Shown in pieces: positions 7,919 through 16,861 of a stretch of DNA of 64,000 nt. A model generated the notes under the pieces. The model searched no databases. It saw only the letters and a list, made by a program, of their open reading frames with translations, and had not been told where the DNA came from. The translations under genes were made by a program, and so were the position numbers. The stretch spans positions 62,001 through 126,000 of the forward strand of contig NZ_JAKGBZ010000006.1 in the NCBI RefSeq assembly GCF_021556475.1, written 5' to 3'. The DNA comes from Acidiphilium iwatense (lineage in GTDB: Bacteria; Pseudomonadota; Alphaproteobacteria; Acetobacterales; Acetobacteraceae). Numbering within the stretch: the first letter of the stretch is position 1; each line of letters starts with the position of its first letter.

Positions 7919-9418
7919 TCATATATTGGCGACCGCAATGTCAGCGGGAAGAATGTCCCTCAAGGGCGAAATTAGGCTCTCGACAATTTCAGGGTTTGCC
8001 TGAGCCCAAAGGTTCGCGAATGCTGCGCTTACAGTTGTTTCCGGGATCAGGCCAAGCTGCTCCCCCACGTGAGCAAACAGGAGGTGCGGATCCATCGTTT
8101 GCTGACGTACACTTATGCAGGTTTTTTTAACATGATCTGAGTTTTCAAACCGTTGTAGAAGAGCGACCGAGAGCTTTCCTCCAATAGTATCCCAGGACTC
8201 CACTACCGCGTCGAAAATATACGCCTCCGGCGATTCGCCAGGCAATCTGAAGATCCGTTTTTCGGCGTTGCTCTCTTGTTTGGAGTCACCGTCGATAATG
8301 CAGATAGAGGGCGTGTCCATGACCGGATTTTTGTTGTGGTAAGTGTTCATGGCAACAGCAGTGCCATCACCTTCCATTGCATGGATTTGCACATGGTCGA
8401 CAGGAAAATTGGCCCCCTGCCGAAGAAGGGCCTCAACCCAGATTTTTGTAAACCGATCTTCGACAAAAATGACAGCCTTGGTTTCAATTTGCCCAGTGAT
8501 CGCTCGAAGCGAGCGAACATCAAGTTTTCCCTGAAAAATGCGGTCCTGGGTCGCTACCCATATTGCCTTCGACGGAAGAGGTTGCAGGGCCTCATTCGAA
8601 TGGGTAGTGAATAGAACTTGCATTTTCTTTCGTTCGGCAACGTCGATTAGGTATTCAACGAGCCTAATTGTCGCCACAGGGTGCAGGCCGTTTTCGATCT
8701 CCTCAATCAGAACCAGAGCTTGATCGTCCGCGACCTCTATGCCTGCCACCATGCGGATGATACTGGATTCTCCTGCCCCGAAATGAAACTCAGAATATCC
8801 TGTCCCAGTCTTTGTGACGCCTGTTAGCAGCGTCACCTCGCCATTCGCGTGTAGTTTGAGTTGTCGGAATCCTGTTACATCCTTTCCAAGGATTCGAGAT
8901 ACTGCGTCTCGAAGTACATTGGGGAATTCAGCGATCTGGTTGTCTGGGACAGAAAACGTGCCTGAGGCACATCGGAGCAACTCGCTTCGCTCGTTCGCAG
9001 GCACCGTTCGTGAAACACCAAAAATCAGAACTGATCGCTCCGGCGCATCCCGATTCCAACGATGGTTTTTGAAGGTCGCTGTACGGCGGAAAATGTCCTT
9101 CTGATTTATGGAGCGGTCTACCAACTCATATTCGATGGACCAATCCTGCATGCTCTCATCATACTTGCCGCTCTTTGCGAAGAATCGTCGGGGAGAGACA
9201 ATTTTGTAAGCGCACGCAGCCGCGCCGAGAACCGTAGTCTTTCCTCCGCCGTTGGGGCCTATTATCGCTGTCACGGGGAAGTCGAATGAAACAGGTTCAT
9301 TACTGAAGCCGCGGACCCTCTTCAAGACAATCTTGGAAAGGTAACGACCGTAGTTTCGAGAGCCTGCCTTTTCTAACAAAGCATTAATTGTGCTGTCCCT
9401 GACTTCGCTTTTGAACAA
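7919..9418 (-). CDS. OLD-like ATPase with C-terminal TOPRIM nuclease domain
   Basis: A 499-residue SMC/ABC-type ATPase fused to a TOPRIM domain, the architecture of overcoming-lysogenization-defect (OLD) nucleases. Visible motifs are Walker A GPNGGGKTT (54-62), an ABC-like signature FGAGESS (213-219), Walker B LVLIEEIENG (235-244) and an H-loop TTHS (271-274). The C-terminal TOPRIM has E320-D321 (IFVED) and DGD (376-378), followed by LPGESPEAYIF. The start is TTG, with AAGGAG seven bases upstream. GC is about 50 percent in one line I counted (8281-8340), against well over 60 percent around it, suggesting transfer. OLD proteins often act in phage defence. No UvrD-like helicase or other known partner is adjacent, so the system type is open. 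Confidence 0.82.
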   Translation of the reverse strand: MFKSEVRDSTINALLEKAGSRNYGRYLSKIVLKRVRGFSNEPVSFDFPVTAIIGPNGGGKTTVLGAAACAYKIVSPRRFFAKSGKYDESMQDWSIEYELVDRSINQKDIFRRTATFKNHRWNRDAPERSVLIFGVSRTVPANERSELLRCASGTFSVPDNQIAEFPNVLRDAVSRILGKDVTGFRQLKLHANGEVTLLTGVTKTGTGYSEFHFGAGESSIIRMVAGIEVADDQALVLIEEIENGLHPVATIRLVEYLIDVAERKKMQVLFTTHSNEALQPLPSKAIWVATQDRIFQGKLDVRSLRAITGQIETKAVIFVEDRFTKIWVEALLRQGANFPVDHVQIHAMEGDGTAVAMNTYHNKNPVMDTPSICIIDGDSKQESNAEKRIFRLPGESPEAYIFDAVVESWDTIGGKLSVALLQRFENSDHVKKTCISVRQQTMDPHLLFAHVGEQLGLIPETTVSAAFANLWAQANPEIVESLISPLRDILPADIAVANI

Positions 9419-9621
9419 TTCATTACTCCTTGCCCGCCTACGCGAGCATGTGCTCTATCTCTGGCCACTTTCAACGTACGCATTGGCTCGGAGCTTTTAG
9501 GCGGATCCAAATATTAGGCGCAATAGCTCACAACAAGCAGAGGTCATAGCGGGGCGGGCCGGTATTTATGACCGGCCATTGGCCAAAGAAAATATATTGC
9601 CTTCCTCCGATCGTATATCGC
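9419..9621. other. AT-richer spacer in the accessory patch
   Basis: This spacer lies between the OLD-like gene and the antitoxin-like gene. The Shine-Dalgarno AAGGAG of the OLD-like gene sits at its left edge. I see no convincing gene. A continuation of the antitoxin reading frame may extend into it after a frameshift. Confidence 0.5.
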
Positions 9622-9903
9622 CTAAATGACTGATTGGAGCCGAATGAGACCGGTGCGAATTTCTTGAAATATGACTGCAGCATCGAGCCGGATATGAACA
9701 TCTTTCTTCGGCTCCGGCGACCCAAAACTGATCGAATCCTCCCAGCCTTCAGGCAGAGGACCATCATCCTCATCCGCCAGTCGCTCCACGTCCTCCTGCG
9801 ACAGCGCTTTTACCCGCTGCCAGTCGGTCTTGTCGCCGCCCGCTGCCAACAACTTACCGGCCTCGTCAGCCGTAATGCGCACGATATGCTCTTTTTTCCG
9901 CAT
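9622..9903 (-). pseudogene. BrnA-like antitoxin, orphan and probably frameshifted
   Basis: From the ATG at 9903 the product (93 residues) begins MRKKEHIVRITADEAGKLL and continues with DKTDWQRVKALSQEDVERL, PEGWEDS and PKKDVHIRLDAAV. That order matches BrnA, the ribbon-helix-helix antitoxin of BrnTA. The expected C-terminal tail (about YFK..GYQTRINAVLR.Y) is broken: this frame stops after RLQSVI, while another frame reads YFKKFAP and later RRY. One or more frameshifts near 9672 are likely. No BrnT-like ribonuclease gene lies beside it. An upstream in-frame ATG exists at 9936. Confidence 0.6.
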
Positions 9904-9913
9904 CTTCTTCGAG

Positions 9914-9927
9914 AATGTAGCTACATT
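9914..9927. promoter_or_regulatory. Perfect 14-bp palindrome, operator candidate for the BrnA-like gene
   Basis: AATGTAGCTACATT is a perfect palindrome ending 11 bases upstream of the ATG at 9903. Ribbon-helix-helix antitoxins usually bind such sites to repress their own operon, so autoregulation is a reasonable inference. Nothing else nearby explains it. Confidence 0.45.
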
Positions 9928-9993
9928 TGCGAACATACTCCATTCGCCACCTAATCGGCCACACTTCCCGCTTGCCCACCCCCAGCCCGCCGT

Positions 9994-10008
9994 GTTCTAC
10001 CTATGTTC
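9994..10008 (+). promoter_or_regulatory. LexA-type SOS box (GTTC-N7-GTTC)
   Basis: GTTCTACCTATGTTC matches the alphaproteobacterial LexA consensus GTTC-N7-GTTC exactly, with the usual T/A-rich spacer. It overlaps the first possible start codon (10003) and abuts the second (10009) of the downstream hypothetical gene. A promoter repressed by LexA, possibly giving a leaderless mRNA, would fit. It is a single site found by eye. Confidence 0.5.
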
Positions 10009-10704
10009 ATGGAGGCGCTCGCCGGATTCGTCTGGATCATCACCGCCCTTCGCGGGGCCGTCGCCGCTTGCGGCCATCACGGCGCGTTCGGCCCGCCGAA
10101 AAACGGCTTCGCCCACGCCATCCACGCCCGCCTCGGCCGCCTCGCCGCGCGCTTCGCCGCCCTGGTCGCGAAATTCGAGGCGGGCGCCCTCGAACCACCC
10201 CGCAAACCCGGGCCGCGTCCCACCCGCGAGCGCCGTTCCGCCCCGAAAATCGCGCTCCGTGCCATCCTGCCGTGCCGGTTCGGCTTCGCCGCCGCCGGCG
10301 GCTACGAAATTCGCGGCCACGCCAGCCGCCTCGCCCATTTTCTCTCCCAGCCGGATATCGCAACCCTGATCGCCGCCGATCCCCGCTTCGGCCGCGTCCT
10401 CCGTCCGCTCTGCCACATGCTCGGCATCGCCGCACCGCCCGGCATCCGCCTGCCCGCGCGCCCCCGCAAACCCAGACCCCGCAACCCTTCGTTGCGCTTC
10501 CAGCGATCCTTCGGATCGCCGGAACCTTGCGCAACTCCGCCCAGGCCGCGCCCGCCCACACCAGCCAATCCCGCCAACCCTTCGTTGCGCTTCCTTCGCC
10601 CGAGCGCCGGCTGGCTCGCGCCGCCCGGCCCGAAAGTCACCCTCACGCGCTGGATGCCGCCCCCGAACCGGCGCAGCCGCGCGCCGCCAGGCCAGCCAGA
10701 ATAA
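10003..10704 (+). CDS. Hypothetical protein with proline/arginine-rich tail, possible SOS gene
   Basis: I do not recognise a function. The first 150 or so residues look like a real compact domain, including GGYEIRGHASRLAHFL and VLRPLCHMLGI, and then turn into a Pro/Arg-rich tail. The tail is built partly from a dispersed hairpin repeat (10491-10542) read in frame as NPSLRFQRSFGSPEP, and NPSLRF recurs about 30 residues later. No ribosome site precedes ATG 10003 or ATG 10009. A LexA-type box lies exactly on the start, so damage-inducible expression is possible. My confidence that the N-terminal part is coding is moderate; the true C terminus may have been altered by repeat insertion. Confidence 0.5.
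   Translation: MFMEALAGFVWIITALRGAVAACGHHGAFGPPKNGFAHAIHARLGRLAARFAALVAKFEAGALEPPRKPGPRPTRERRSAPKIALRAILPCRFGFAAAGGYEIRGHASRLAHFLSQPDIATLIAADPRFGRVLRPLCHMLGIAAPPGIRLPARPRKPRPRNPSLRFQRSFGSPEPCATPPRPRPPTPANPANPSLRFLRPSAGWLAPPGPKVTLTRWMPPPNRRSRAPPGQPE
10491..10542. repeat. Dispersed hairpin repeat inside a reading frame
   Basis: The segment 10504-10542 is identical over 39 bases to 32413-32451. It contains the small hairpin CGATCC-TTC-GGATCG. The copy at 32 kb is intergenic, while this one lies inside the hypothetical gene at 10003. A partial second copy (CCTTCGTTGCGCTTCC) follows near 10578. Confidence 0.85.
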
Positions 10705-10739
10705 CCCGAGCCGTCCCACCGTGACCGCCGAATGGCGGA

Positions 10740-12008
10740 TCACGCGGCCGCGCGTGCCAGCACCGCGCCGATCGCGCCGATCAGCGCGTCGAGTTCATCG
10801 TCGGCGATCGTCAGGGCCGGGGTCAGATAGACGATGTCGCGGAACGGCCTGATCCAGACGCCGCGCTCGACCAATCGCGCGCGCAAGGCGGCGGGATTTT
10901 CGATCGCATCGAGCTGGACGACGCCGATCGCCCCCATCACCCGCACATCGACCACGCCCGGCATGGAGCGGCACGGTTCCAGCCCGGCGCGCAGCCGCGC
11001 CTCGATTCTGCCAGCCTGCCCCAGCCGATCCTCGGTCTCGAACAGGTCGAGCGACGCATTGGCCGCGGCGCAGCCGAGCGGATTGGCCATGAAGGTCGGG
11101 CCGTGCATCAGGGCTTTTGCCGGATCGTCGGACCGGAAGGCGTCGAACAAATCTCGGTGCGCGATGGTCGCGGCGAGCGGCGACGTGCCGCCGGTCAGCG
11201 CCTTCGACAGCGTTACGATATCGGGCGCGACGCCGGCGGTTCGATGCGCGAACATCGCGCCGGTGCGGCCGAACCCGGTAAAAATCTCGTCGAAAATCAA
11301 GGTCAGGCCGTAACGGTCGGCGGCATCGCGCAGATGGCGCAAAACGGTGGCATCGTGGAACACCATGCCGCCCGCGCCCTGCACAAGGGGCTCGACGATG
11401 ATGCCGGCAAGGCCGGGTGCATGGCGCTCCAGCACGGCATCGAATTCCGCTCGGGAAGCATCGTCGCGCGGCAGCGGAGCGATTACCTGCTCGGGCAGCA
11501 GCCCGGCAAACAACGCGTGCATCCCTTCCTCGGGATCACACACGGCCATGGTGCCCAAAGTGTCGCCGTGATAGCCGCCGCGAAATGCGAGAAATTTCGT
11601 CCGGCCCCGTTCGCCCCGGTTCAGCCGCGCCTGCACCGCGATCTTCATCGCGACCTCGACGGCGACCGAGCCGGAATCGGTGAAAAACACCCGCTCCAGC
11701 CCATCCGGCATCAGTCCGGCAAGCCGCGTGGCGAGACGATAGGCCGGCTCATGCCCCAGGCCGCCGAACATCACATGCGGCATCGCTTCAAGCTGTTCGG
11801 CGACGGCTGCGCGGATATGCGGATGGTTGTAGCCGTGGCAGGCGGTCCACCAGGACGCGATGCCGTCGATCAGCACCCGTCCATCGGCCAGAAATATCCG
11901 GCTGCCCTCGGTGCGCACCACCGGCAGGGGCATCGGCGCGGTGTGCATCTGGGCATAGGGCAGCCAGACATGGTTCCAGCCGGTCGCGAGCCAGTCCGGG
12001 TCGGTCAC
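10740..12008 (-). CDS. bioA: Adenosylmethionine-8-amino-7-oxononanoate aminotransferase
   Basis: A 422-residue class III PLP aminotransferase converting KAPA to DAPA in biotin synthesis. N-terminal WLPYAQM and [12 protein letters not shown] (52-63), substrate residue Y146 in GGYHGDT, D240 in [14 protein letters not shown], and the Schiff-base lysine K269 in LSKALTGG are all present. The start is GTG, overlapping the bioB stop as GTGA, so the two genes are translationally coupled. The bioF/bioD pair lies divergently on the other side of bioB. Confidence 0.96.
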   Translation of the reverse strand: MTDPDWLATGWNHVWLPYAQMHTAPMPLPVVRTEGSRIFLADGRVLIDGIASWWTACHGYNHPHIRAAVAEQLEAMPHVMFGGLGHEPAYRLATRLAGLMPDGLERVFFTDSGSVAVEVAMKIAVQARLNRGERGRTKFLAFRGGYHGDTLGTMAVCDPEEGMHALFAGLLPEQVIAPLPRDDASRAEFDAVLERHAPGLAGIIVEPLVQGAGGMVFHDATVLRHLRDAADRYGLTLIFDEIFTGFGRTGAMFAHRTAGVAPDIVTLSKALTGGTSPLAATIAHRDLFDAFRSDDPAKALMHGPTFMANPLGCAAANASLDLFETEDRLGQAGRIEARLRAGLEPCRSMPGVVDVRVMGAIGVVQLDAIENPAALRARLVERGVWIRPFRDIVYLTPALTIADDELDALIGAIGAVLARAAA

Positions 12009-12988
12009 GCGCGCCTGGTCATCCCGAGTTTTTCAAACAGAGCGTTATCGCGCGCGACCGCCGGGTTGCTCGTGGTCAGCAGCGTGTCGCCATAGAAAAT
12101 CGAATTGGCGCCGGCGAGAAAACACAAAGCCTGCGCCTCGTCCGACAGGGCTTCCCGCCCCGCCGAAAGCCGCACGGTGGATTTCGGCATCGCGATCCGC
12201 GCCGCCGCGATGGTGCGCACGAACTCGATCGGGTCGATCGGCGCGCTGTCACCCAGTCTGGTGCCGCGCACCGCGACCAACGCGTTGATCGGCACGCTTT
12301 CCGGTTGCGGGTCGAGGTCCGCGAGGGTGGCGAGCAGCCCGGCCCGGTCATCAAGGTCTTCGCCCATGCCGATAATCCCGCCGCAACACACCGAAATCCC
12401 GGCGTCGCGCACGGCGGCCAGCGTATCCAGCCGGTCCTGATAAATGCGGGTGGTGATGACCCGGCCGTAGAACTCGGGCGAGGTGTCGAGATTATGGTTG
12501 TAATAGTCGAGCCCGGCCGATTTCAGCCGCGCGGCCTGATCGGGCCGCAGCATCCCCAGCGTGACGCAGGTTTCCATCCCCAGCGCCTTCACGCCTTCCA
12601 CCATCGCGGCCACGCGGTCGAGATCGTGGTCCTTCGGCGAACGCCACGCCGCACCCAAGCAGAAGCGCTGGGCGCCGGCATCGCGCGCCCGGCGCGCCGC
12701 GTCGAGCACGGGTTCGAGATCCATCAGTTTCGAGGCCGGAATCCCTGCGTCGTAACTGGCACTCTGCGGGCAATAGCCGCAATCCTCCGGGCAGCCGCCG
12801 GTCTTGATCGACAGCAGGGTGGAAATCTGCACCTCGGTCGGGTTGAAATGCGCGCGATGCACACTCTGCGCGCGAAAAATCAGTTCGGGCAACGGCAGCG
12901 CCATGGTCGCCGCAATCGCGGCTCGCGTCGGAGACTGCCGCGTCGCGGCATGGGGAACGGCGGGCGATGGATCGAGCGTGAGCGACAT
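12005..12988 (-). CDS. bioB: Biotin synthase
   Basis: A 327-residue radical SAM enzyme that inserts sulfur into dethiobiotin. The SAM cluster is C66, C70 and C73 in [13 protein letters not shown]. The 2Fe-2S ligands are C110, C141, C201 and R273, each offset by 13 from the E. coli positions. All are intact. It is divergent from bioF and coupled to bioA downstream. The N-terminal 30 residues are an unremarkable extension. Confidence 0.97.
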   Translation of the reverse strand: MSLTLDPSPAVPHAATRQSPTRAAIAATMALPLPELIFRAQSVHRAHFNPTEVQISTLLSIKTGGCPEDCGYCPQSASYDAGIPASKLMDLEPVLDAARRARDAGAQRFCLGAAWRSPKDHDLDRVAAMVEGVKALGMETCVTLGMLRPDQAARLKSAGLDYYNHNLDTSPEFYGRVITTRIYQDRLDTLAAVRDAGISVCCGGIIGMGEDLDDRAGLLATLADLDPQPESVPINALVAVRGTRLGDSAPIDPIEFVRTIAAARIAMPKSTVRLSAGREALSDEAQALCFLAGANSIFYGDTLLTTSNPAVARDNALFEKLGMTRRA

Positions 12989-13041
12989 GGAAACCTCCGA
13001 TTTGCCCCGTTGACCGATCCCGTTGATAACCCTCCGCGACG

Positions 13042-13051
13042 TTCACGTGAA
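13042..13051. promoter_or_regulatory. Palindrome in the divergent bioB-bioF spacer
   Basis: TTCACGTGAA is a perfect 10-bp palindrome in the 83-base spacer between the divergent bio pairs, 20 bases upstream of the proposed bioF start. It is placed where a common regulator could act on both pairs. It does not match the BioR or BirA operators I know, so its role is speculative. Confidence 0.25.
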
Positions 13052-13071
13052 GGGACGAAGGGAGCACTAAA

Positions 13072-14217
13072 ATTCACTCGCTCGATCGATTCGCCGAGAC
13101 AAAACTCGCCGCTCTCGATGGCGCCGCGCTGCGCCGGCGGCTGACGCCCACCGCCCGGCATCCGGGCGCGGTTCTCGATCGCGCGGGGCGGCGGCTGGTT
13201 TCCTTCTCCTGCAACGATTATCTCAATCTTTCGACCCATCCCACGATCATCGCGGCTTCCGTCGCGGCGACGCAGCGCTACGGCGCCGGTGCCGGCGCCT
13301 CGCGCCTCGTCACCGGCGACCATCCGCTCTACGATGCGCTTGAATCCCGCCTTGCCGCGTTGAAAGACACCGAAGACGCTGTGGTGTTCGGCTCGGGCTA
13401 TCTCGCCAATACCGGCATCATTCCGGCGCTGACCGGCAAAACGGATGCGATCTTCGTCGATGAACTGGCCCATGCCTGCATCTGGGCCGGCGCGAAGCTC
13501 GCGGGTGCGGCGCTGTTCACCTTTCGCCACAACGATCTCGATCACCTGGCGTCCCTGCTCGCCGCCACACGGGGGCAGGCGCGCCACGCGCTGATCGTGA
13601 CCGACGGGGTGTTTTCGATGGATGGCGATCTCGCCCCGATCGCCGGACTCGCCGCACTCGCCGACGCGCACGGCGCCTGGCTGATGACCGACGATGCCCA
13701 CGGCATCGGCGTGCTCAATGCCGGGCACGGCTCGGCTTATGGCGAGGCGGTGCCGCTCCAGATGGGCACGCTGTCGAAGGCGGTCGGCGCCTATGGCGGC
13801 TATCTCTGCGCGTCGCGCGTGGTGTGCGACCTGATCCGCAATCGCGCGCGCAGCTTCGTCTACACCACCGGCCTGCCGCCCGGCGTGGTCGCGGCTTCGA
13901 TCGCCTCGCTCGACCTGATCGCCAGCGAGCCCGATTATTGCGCGCAACCGTTGCGCAAGGCGCGGCTGTTTACCGAGGCGCTTGGCCTGCCCGCGGCACA
14001 AAGCCCGATCGTGCCGCTGATTCTCGGCGCGGCCGAAGCCGCACTAGCCGCCCAGGCGCAACTGGAAGCGCATGGTTTCCTGGTCGCGGCGATCCGCCCG
14101 CCGACCGTGCCCGAGGGCACGGCGCGCCTGCGCTTCACCTTCACCGCCGCCCATGAGGAGGCCGATATTTCGCGCCTCGCCGGCCTGGTCCGGCCGATGG
14201 TCGCGGTTCCGGCATGA
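13072..14217 (+). CDS. bioF: 8-amino-7-oxononanoate synthase with apparent ATT start
   Basis: A PLP enzyme condensing pimeloyl thioester with alanine to make KAPA, 381 residues. Visible motifs are SCNDYLNLS, TDGVFSMDGD, TDDAHGIGV and the PLP lysine K236 in GTLSKAVGAYGG. The homologous protein clearly begins near SLDRFAETKLAAL, far upstream of the first in-frame ATG (13360). An in-frame stop lies at 13048-13050. Between that stop and the conserved region no ATG, GTG or TTG exists. ATT at 13072 has AAGGGAG seven bases upstream and is the best start. The 3' end overlaps bioD as ATGA. Confidence 0.9.
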   Translation: MHSLDRFAETKLAALDGAALRRRLTPTARHPGAVLDRAGRRLVSFSCNDYLNLSTHPTIIAASVAATQRYGAGAGASRLVTGDHPLYDALESRLAALKDTEDAVVFGSGYLANTGIIPALTGKTDAIFVDELAHACIWAGAKLAGAALFTFRHNDLDHLASLLAATRGQARHALIVTDGVFSMDGDLAPIAGLAALADAHGAWLMTDDAHGIGVLNAGHGSAYGEAVPLQMGTLSKAVGAYGGYLCASRVVCDLIRNRARSFVYTTGLPPGVVAASIASLDLIASEPDYCAQPLRKARLFTEALGLPAAQSPIVPLILGAAEAALAAQAQLEAHGFLVAAIRPPTVPEGTARLRFTFTAAHEEADISRLAGLVRPMVAVPA

Positions 14218-14897
14218 CCGTGTTTTTCGTCACCGCGACCGGCACCGAGATCGGCAAAACCCATATCGCCGCAAGCATGATCCGTGCCTGGCGCGCCTCG
14301 GGAATCGCCGCGCGTGCGGTAAAGCCTGTTGCCAGCGGTTACGATCCGGCGAAACCGGACGAGAGCGACGCCGCTGCTCTGCTTGCCGCGATGGGCGAGC
14401 CGGTCAGTAACGCGGCGGTCGCGCGCATCTGCCCCTGGCGCTTCGCGGCTCCGCTCTCGCCCGACATGGCGGCCATGCGCGAGGCAAGGGCGATCGATTT
14501 CGCCGGGTTGATCGCCTTCTGCCGCCGCGAAATCGCCCAGGCGAAGGCGCCTCTGCTCATCGAGGGGGTAGGCGGCGCGATGGTGCCGCTCGACGACCGG
14601 CATACCGTGCGCGACTGGATCGCCGAACTCGATATCCCGGCGATCGTCGTTGCCGGCGCCTATCTCGGCACGATCAGCCACACGCTCTGCACGGTCGAAG
14701 CCTTGCGCGCCCGTGCCATTCCGATCGCCGCCATCATCATCAACCCGATCGTACCCAGTTCAGTACCAGTCGAAGAGACGCGGGCCGCGATCGCGCGTCA
14801 TCTTGCCGATTCGGTCATCCAAGTGGTCGTCTGCGGAGCAAAAAACTGGCTCGGCTGGGCGGTCAAGCCTGATGGAGATCGATCAGCGCCTGCCTGA
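14214..14897 (+). CDS. bioD: Dethiobiotin synthetase
   Basis: An ATP-dependent carboxylase closing the ureido ring of dethiobiotin, 227 residues. The P-loop is GTEIGKTH (10-17). KPVASGYDP supplies the substrate lysine and EGVGGAMVPL the Mg/ATP loop. ATGA overlap with bioF shows coupling. The last 35 bases overlap the 3' end of tyrA on the other strand, tail to tail. The C-terminal 30 residues are less conserved. Confidence 0.94.
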   Translation: MTVFFVTATGTEIGKTHIAASMIRAWRASGIAARAVKPVASGYDPAKPDESDAAALLAAMGEPVSNAAVARICPWRFAAPLSPDMAAMREARAIDFAGLIAFCRREIAQAKAPLLIEGVGGAMVPLDDRHTVRDWIAELDIPAIVVAGAYLGTISHTLCTVEALRARAIPIAAIIINPIVPSSVPVEETRAAIARHLADSVIQVVVCGAKNWLGWAVKPDGDRSAPA

Positions 14898-15750
14898 TCT
14901 TGCGGCCGCGCAGAACCTTGTCCTCGATATAGGCGGCATCGCCCCAGCGCACCGCGCGCGCCATCGCCTGCGCGTCCTCGGTGAAGCGGGCGAGCATTTC
15001 CAGCAGCGCCTCGCGGTTGTTGAGAAACACGTCGCGCCACATCACCGGGTCGGACGCGGCGATGCGGGTGAAATCGCGAAACCCCGAGGCGGCGAATTGC
15101 AGCACTTCCTGCCGCGTCTCGTCGGCGAGGTCGTCGGCGGTGCCGCAGATGGTGAAGGCGATCAGATGCGGCAGATGGCTGACGATCGCCACCACCCGGT
15201 CGTGATGCGCCGGGTCCATCACGCCGACCATCGCGCCGCAGCGTTCCCAGAGCGATTGTACCCGCGCGACCGCATCCGTGTCGGTACCCGGCGGCGGCGT
15301 CAGCAGGCACCAGCGGCCCTGGAACAATTCGACGAAACCGGCGTCGGGGCCGGAGAATTCGGTTCCCGCCATCGGATGGCCGGGGACAAAATGGACGCCT
15401 TCCGGCAGATGCGGACCGACATCGCGGATCACCGACTGCTTGGTCGAGCCTACATCGGTGACGATCGCGCCCGGCGCCAGATGTGGCCCGATCGCGGCCG
15501 CGAGTGCTGCATAGGCGCCGACCGGCGCGCAGAGCATGACGCAATCCGCACCCTCGACGGCGCGTGCCGGGTCGATCTCGCACAGATCGGCGATGCCGAG
15601 TTCGGCCACGCGGGCCAGCGTGGCTTCGGTGCGGGCATTCGCCACCACAAACCGCGCGATATCGCCCTGCGCGCGGGCGATGCGCGCAACCGATGAGCCG
15701 ATCAGCCCGATGCCGATCAGGGCAAGGCGGTCGAAGATCGGTTCAGCCAT
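14863..15750 (-). CDS. tyrA: Prephenate/arogenate dehydrogenase
   Basis: A 295-residue NAD(P)-dependent enzyme of tyrosine synthesis. The dinucleotide-binding loop is [12 protein letters not shown] (about 9-20). TDVGSTK, the catalytic-region [10 protein letters not shown], and SHLPHLIAF are characteristic. ATG 15750 is chosen (MAEPIFDRL); it overlaps the hisC 3' end by 8 bases. The frame open further upstream is a shadow of hisC. It is the third gene of an aromatic/transamination operon. Confidence 0.93.
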   Translation of the reverse strand: MAEPIFDRLALIGIGLIGSSVARIARAQGDIARFVVANARTEATLARVAELGIADLCEIDPARAVEGADCVMLCAPVGAYAALAAAIGPHLAPGAIVTDVGSTKQSVIRDVGPHLPEGVHFVPGHPMAGTEFSGPDAGFVELFQGRWCLLTPPPGTDTDAVARVQSLWERCGAMVGVMDPAHHDRVVAIVSHLPHLIAFTICGTADDLADETRQEVLQFAASGFRDFTRIAASDPVMWRDVFLNNREALLEMLARFTEDAQAMARAVRWGDAAYIEDKVLRGRKIRQALIDLHQA

Positions 15751-16861
15751 GGTCGCGGACGAAACCGGCGAGCGCCTCGGCCACCGCGTCGCATTCCTCG
15801 TCGGTCCCGATGGTGATGCGCAGGCATTGCGGCAGGGCATAAGCGGCGACGTTGCGCACAAGGATGCCCCGCGTTCGCAGATGCGCATCGGCCGCAGCCG
15901 CGCGCGTGGTGCTGCCGAGATCGGCCAGGATGAAATTGGTCTCGCTGGGATGAACCGTGATGCCGCATGCGCGCAGCCGTGCGGTCAGCGCCGCCCGTGC
16001 CCGGTTGTTATGGTCGCGACACCGCTCGATCCAGCCCGGTTCCCCGAGCGAGGCGATTCCGGCGGCGGCGGCGAGCGAACTGACATTGAACGGCATGCGC
16101 GTGCGGTTGAGCACGTCGATCACCGGCGCGGGCGCATAGGCCCAGCCGAGCCGTGCGCCGCCCAGCCCGAACATTTTCGAGAAGGTGCGGGTCATCACCA
16201 CGTTGCCGCCGGCATCGACCAGCAACGCACCCGCGTCGTAGTCGGGGCGTTCGACATACTCGGCATAGGCGGCGTCGAGCACCAGCAGAACGTCCTCGGG
16301 CAATCCCGCGCGCAGCCGCGCGATTTCGGCGTGTGGAACCAGGGTTCCCGTCGGATTGTTCGGGTTGGCGAGGAATACCAGCCGCGTCGCCGGCGTCACC
16401 TGCGCAAGCATCGCGTCGATATCAGTGACAAGGTCGCGCTCGGTGGCCTTGCGCACGGTCATTCCCGCCAGCTTGGCGGCGATTTCGTAGATCAGGAACC
16501 CGTGCGCGCTCATCACCAGTTCGGTGCCCGATCCGCCATAAGACTGGATCAGCAACGTGATCAGTTCATCCGATCCGTTGCCACAGACGATCCGCGCCGG
16601 ATCGAGCCCGAAGCGCACACCGATCGCCTCGCGCAGCGCGGCCGATCCGCCATCAGGATAGCGATGCGCCGAGCATGCCGCTGCCCGGATCGCCTCGACG
16701 GCACCGGGCGGCGGACCGAACGCGCCTTCGTTGGAGGAGAGCTTGATCACCCGGTTGACGCCCTTGAGTGTCGATTCTCCGCCCACGTAAGGCGGCACCG
16801 AGAACACGGCGTCCCGCGCATGCGGGCCCGGATGACCGTGGGGTTTGAACTGTCCGGTCAT
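15743..16861 (-). CDS. hisC: Histidinol-phosphate/aromatic aminotransferase
   Basis: A 372-residue class II PLP aminotransferase. It has [32 protein letters not shown] and the PLP site [15 protein letters not shown]. It sits between a chorismate mutase-type gene and tyrA, both coupled by overlaps (ATGA upstream, 8 bases downstream). It may therefore serve both histidine synthesis and transamination of prephenate or phenylpyruvate, which is known for this family in alphaproteobacteria. Confidence 0.92.
   Translation of the reverse strand: MTGQFKPHGHPGPHARDAVFSVPPYVGGESTLKGVNRVIKLSSNEGAFGPPPGAVEAIRAAACSAHRYPDGGSAALREAIGVRFGLDPARIVCGNGSDELITLLIQSYGGSGTELVMSAHGFLIYEIAAKLAGMTVRKATERDLVTDIDAMLAQVTPATRLVFLANPNNPTGTLVPHAEIARLRAGLPEDVLLVLDAAYAEYVERPDYDAGALLVDAGGNVVMTRTFSKMFGLGGARLGWAYAPAPVIDVLNRTRMPFNVSSLAAAAGIASLGEPGWIERCRDHNNRARAALTARLRACGITVHPSETNFILADLGSTTRAAAADAHLRTRGILVRNVAAYALPQCLRITIGTDEECDAVAEALAGFVRDHG

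Noticed and set aside
7919-9418. Gabija (GajA) or PARIS call for the OLD-like protein
   Set aside because: The ATPase-TOPRIM architecture fits in general, but no UvrD-like GajB or other defining partner is adjacent.
9937-10002. brnT toxin gene upstream of the BrnA-like gene
   Set aside because: The space is too short and holds no BrnT motif; the oppositely oriented hypothetical gene begins there.
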